Origin: Streptomonospora wellingtoniae
GTDB taxonomy: Bacteria > Actinomycetota > Actinomycetes > Streptosporangiales > Streptosporangiaceae
Length of the DNA stretch: 64,000 bases
Assembly (NCBI RefSeq): GCF_031845375.1
Contig: NZ_JAVREK010000025.1
Location: forward strand, 1 to 64,000
Direction: 5' to 3'
Part shown: positions 63,877 through 64,000 of the stretch, piece after piece
Numbering within the stretch: the stretch's first letter is position 1
Layout of the letters: every line of letters starts with the position of its first letter
Translations under genes and position numbers: made by a program
Notes under the pieces: generated by a model
The model's input: only the letters and a program-made list of their open reading frames with translations
What the model was told of the DNA's origin: nothing
Database searches by the model: none

Positions 63877-64000
63877 TCAGCGGCGGGTGCGGCGGCGCAG
63901 AACAGTGGCGGCGACGCCCCCGGCCACCGCTCCGGTGAGCGCCGCGGGTACGCCCACGCGCAGGGCGGCGCGGTGCGTCCGGAACTCGTGCACCGGCCAG
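63877..64000 (-). CDS. C-terminal end of a HAD-IB-like hydrolase, cut by window edge
   Basis: Only the last 40 codons are inside the window. The ending WPVHEFRTHRAALRVGVPA followed by an Ala/Gly-rich hydrophobic stretch and RRRTRR resembles the C-terminus of actinobacterial HAD-IB (PSPase-like) hydrolases that lie convergent to the epimerase. The stop is TGA at 63877-63879. The identification rests on this short tail only. Confidence 0.5.
   Translation of the reverse strand, partial: WPVHEFRTHRAALRVGVPAALTGAVAGGVAATVLRRRTRR

Overview
The window is a very GC-rich (visibly over 70%) stretch of an actinomycete chromosome. Gene content and order (bldC beside purM/purF and a DUF3073 gene, mshD for mycothiol, an atypical glnR, rex-hemA-hemC-cobA/hemD-hemB, an AURKAIP1/COX24-type 32-residue ribosomal protein) match Streptomyces-like actinobacteria. 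The proteins look most like Nocardiopsaceae (Nocardiopsis/Streptomonospora type); that family assignment is my inference. No rRNA, tRNA, CRISPR array, prophage or insertion sequence was seen. Coding density is high, and many genes appear leaderless, with a -10 hexamer 6-7 bases before the start codon.

Layout. 1-2160: end of a choline/betaine-type pair (GMC oxidoreductase, aldehyde dehydrogenase), then a candidate iron-box palindrome. 2218-5560: an aldolase-like protein lacking its metal site, two overlapping fluoride-channel genes behind a hairpin leader, a degenerate alpha/beta hydrolase and a small unknown. 5763-12556: a DUF6412-like and short YidC pair, a Cu/Zn superoxide dismutase-like protein, a dicarboxylate-type symporter, an IMPACT-family protein and a beta-propeller lipoprotein. 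12702-17918: methylmalonyl-CoA mutase (mutA, mutB) with its chaperone GTPase meaB. 18261-25699: small regulators and enzymes (STAS anti-anti-sigma factor, methyltransferase, Nudix, TetR), an M48-like protein with an altered catalytic motif, two tandem proteins each built of four DivIVA-type motifs, and a lipoprotein amidase. 25866-33680: DUF1232, a ROK repressor, bldC, DUF3073, purM, purF and an SCP2-like protein.

34230-40458 is a phosphate block. A DUF47-pit operon converges on pstSCAB, which has a PHO box upstream of pstS. 40631-50923 carries mshD, a surface protein with 24-bp repeats, glnR, a MoaD/ThiS protein, a glutaredoxin-like protein, rex and the haem/sirohaem genes hemA, hemC, cobA-hemD and hemB; hemL follows at 59790. 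51021-59570 contains a primase-polymerase-domain protein and an unusual catabolic block: alpha/beta hydrolase, 2-haloacid-dehalogenase-like HAD, sodium/solute symporter, RpiR regulator and two amidohydrolases. The end holds a histidine phosphatase, the 32-residue ribosomal protein, an epimerase and a cut-off HAD-IB-like gene.

Most interesting unexplained signals: (i) three dispersed copies of one long palindrome, each within about 30 bases of a stop codon (5101, 23956, 35917); (ii) a near-identical 14-bp palindrome on both sides of the RpiR gene, which suggests a self-contained regulon of unknown substrate; (iii) hairpin leaders before crcB and DUF47-pit; (iv) several enzyme-family proteins that have visibly lost key catalytic or metal-binding residues.
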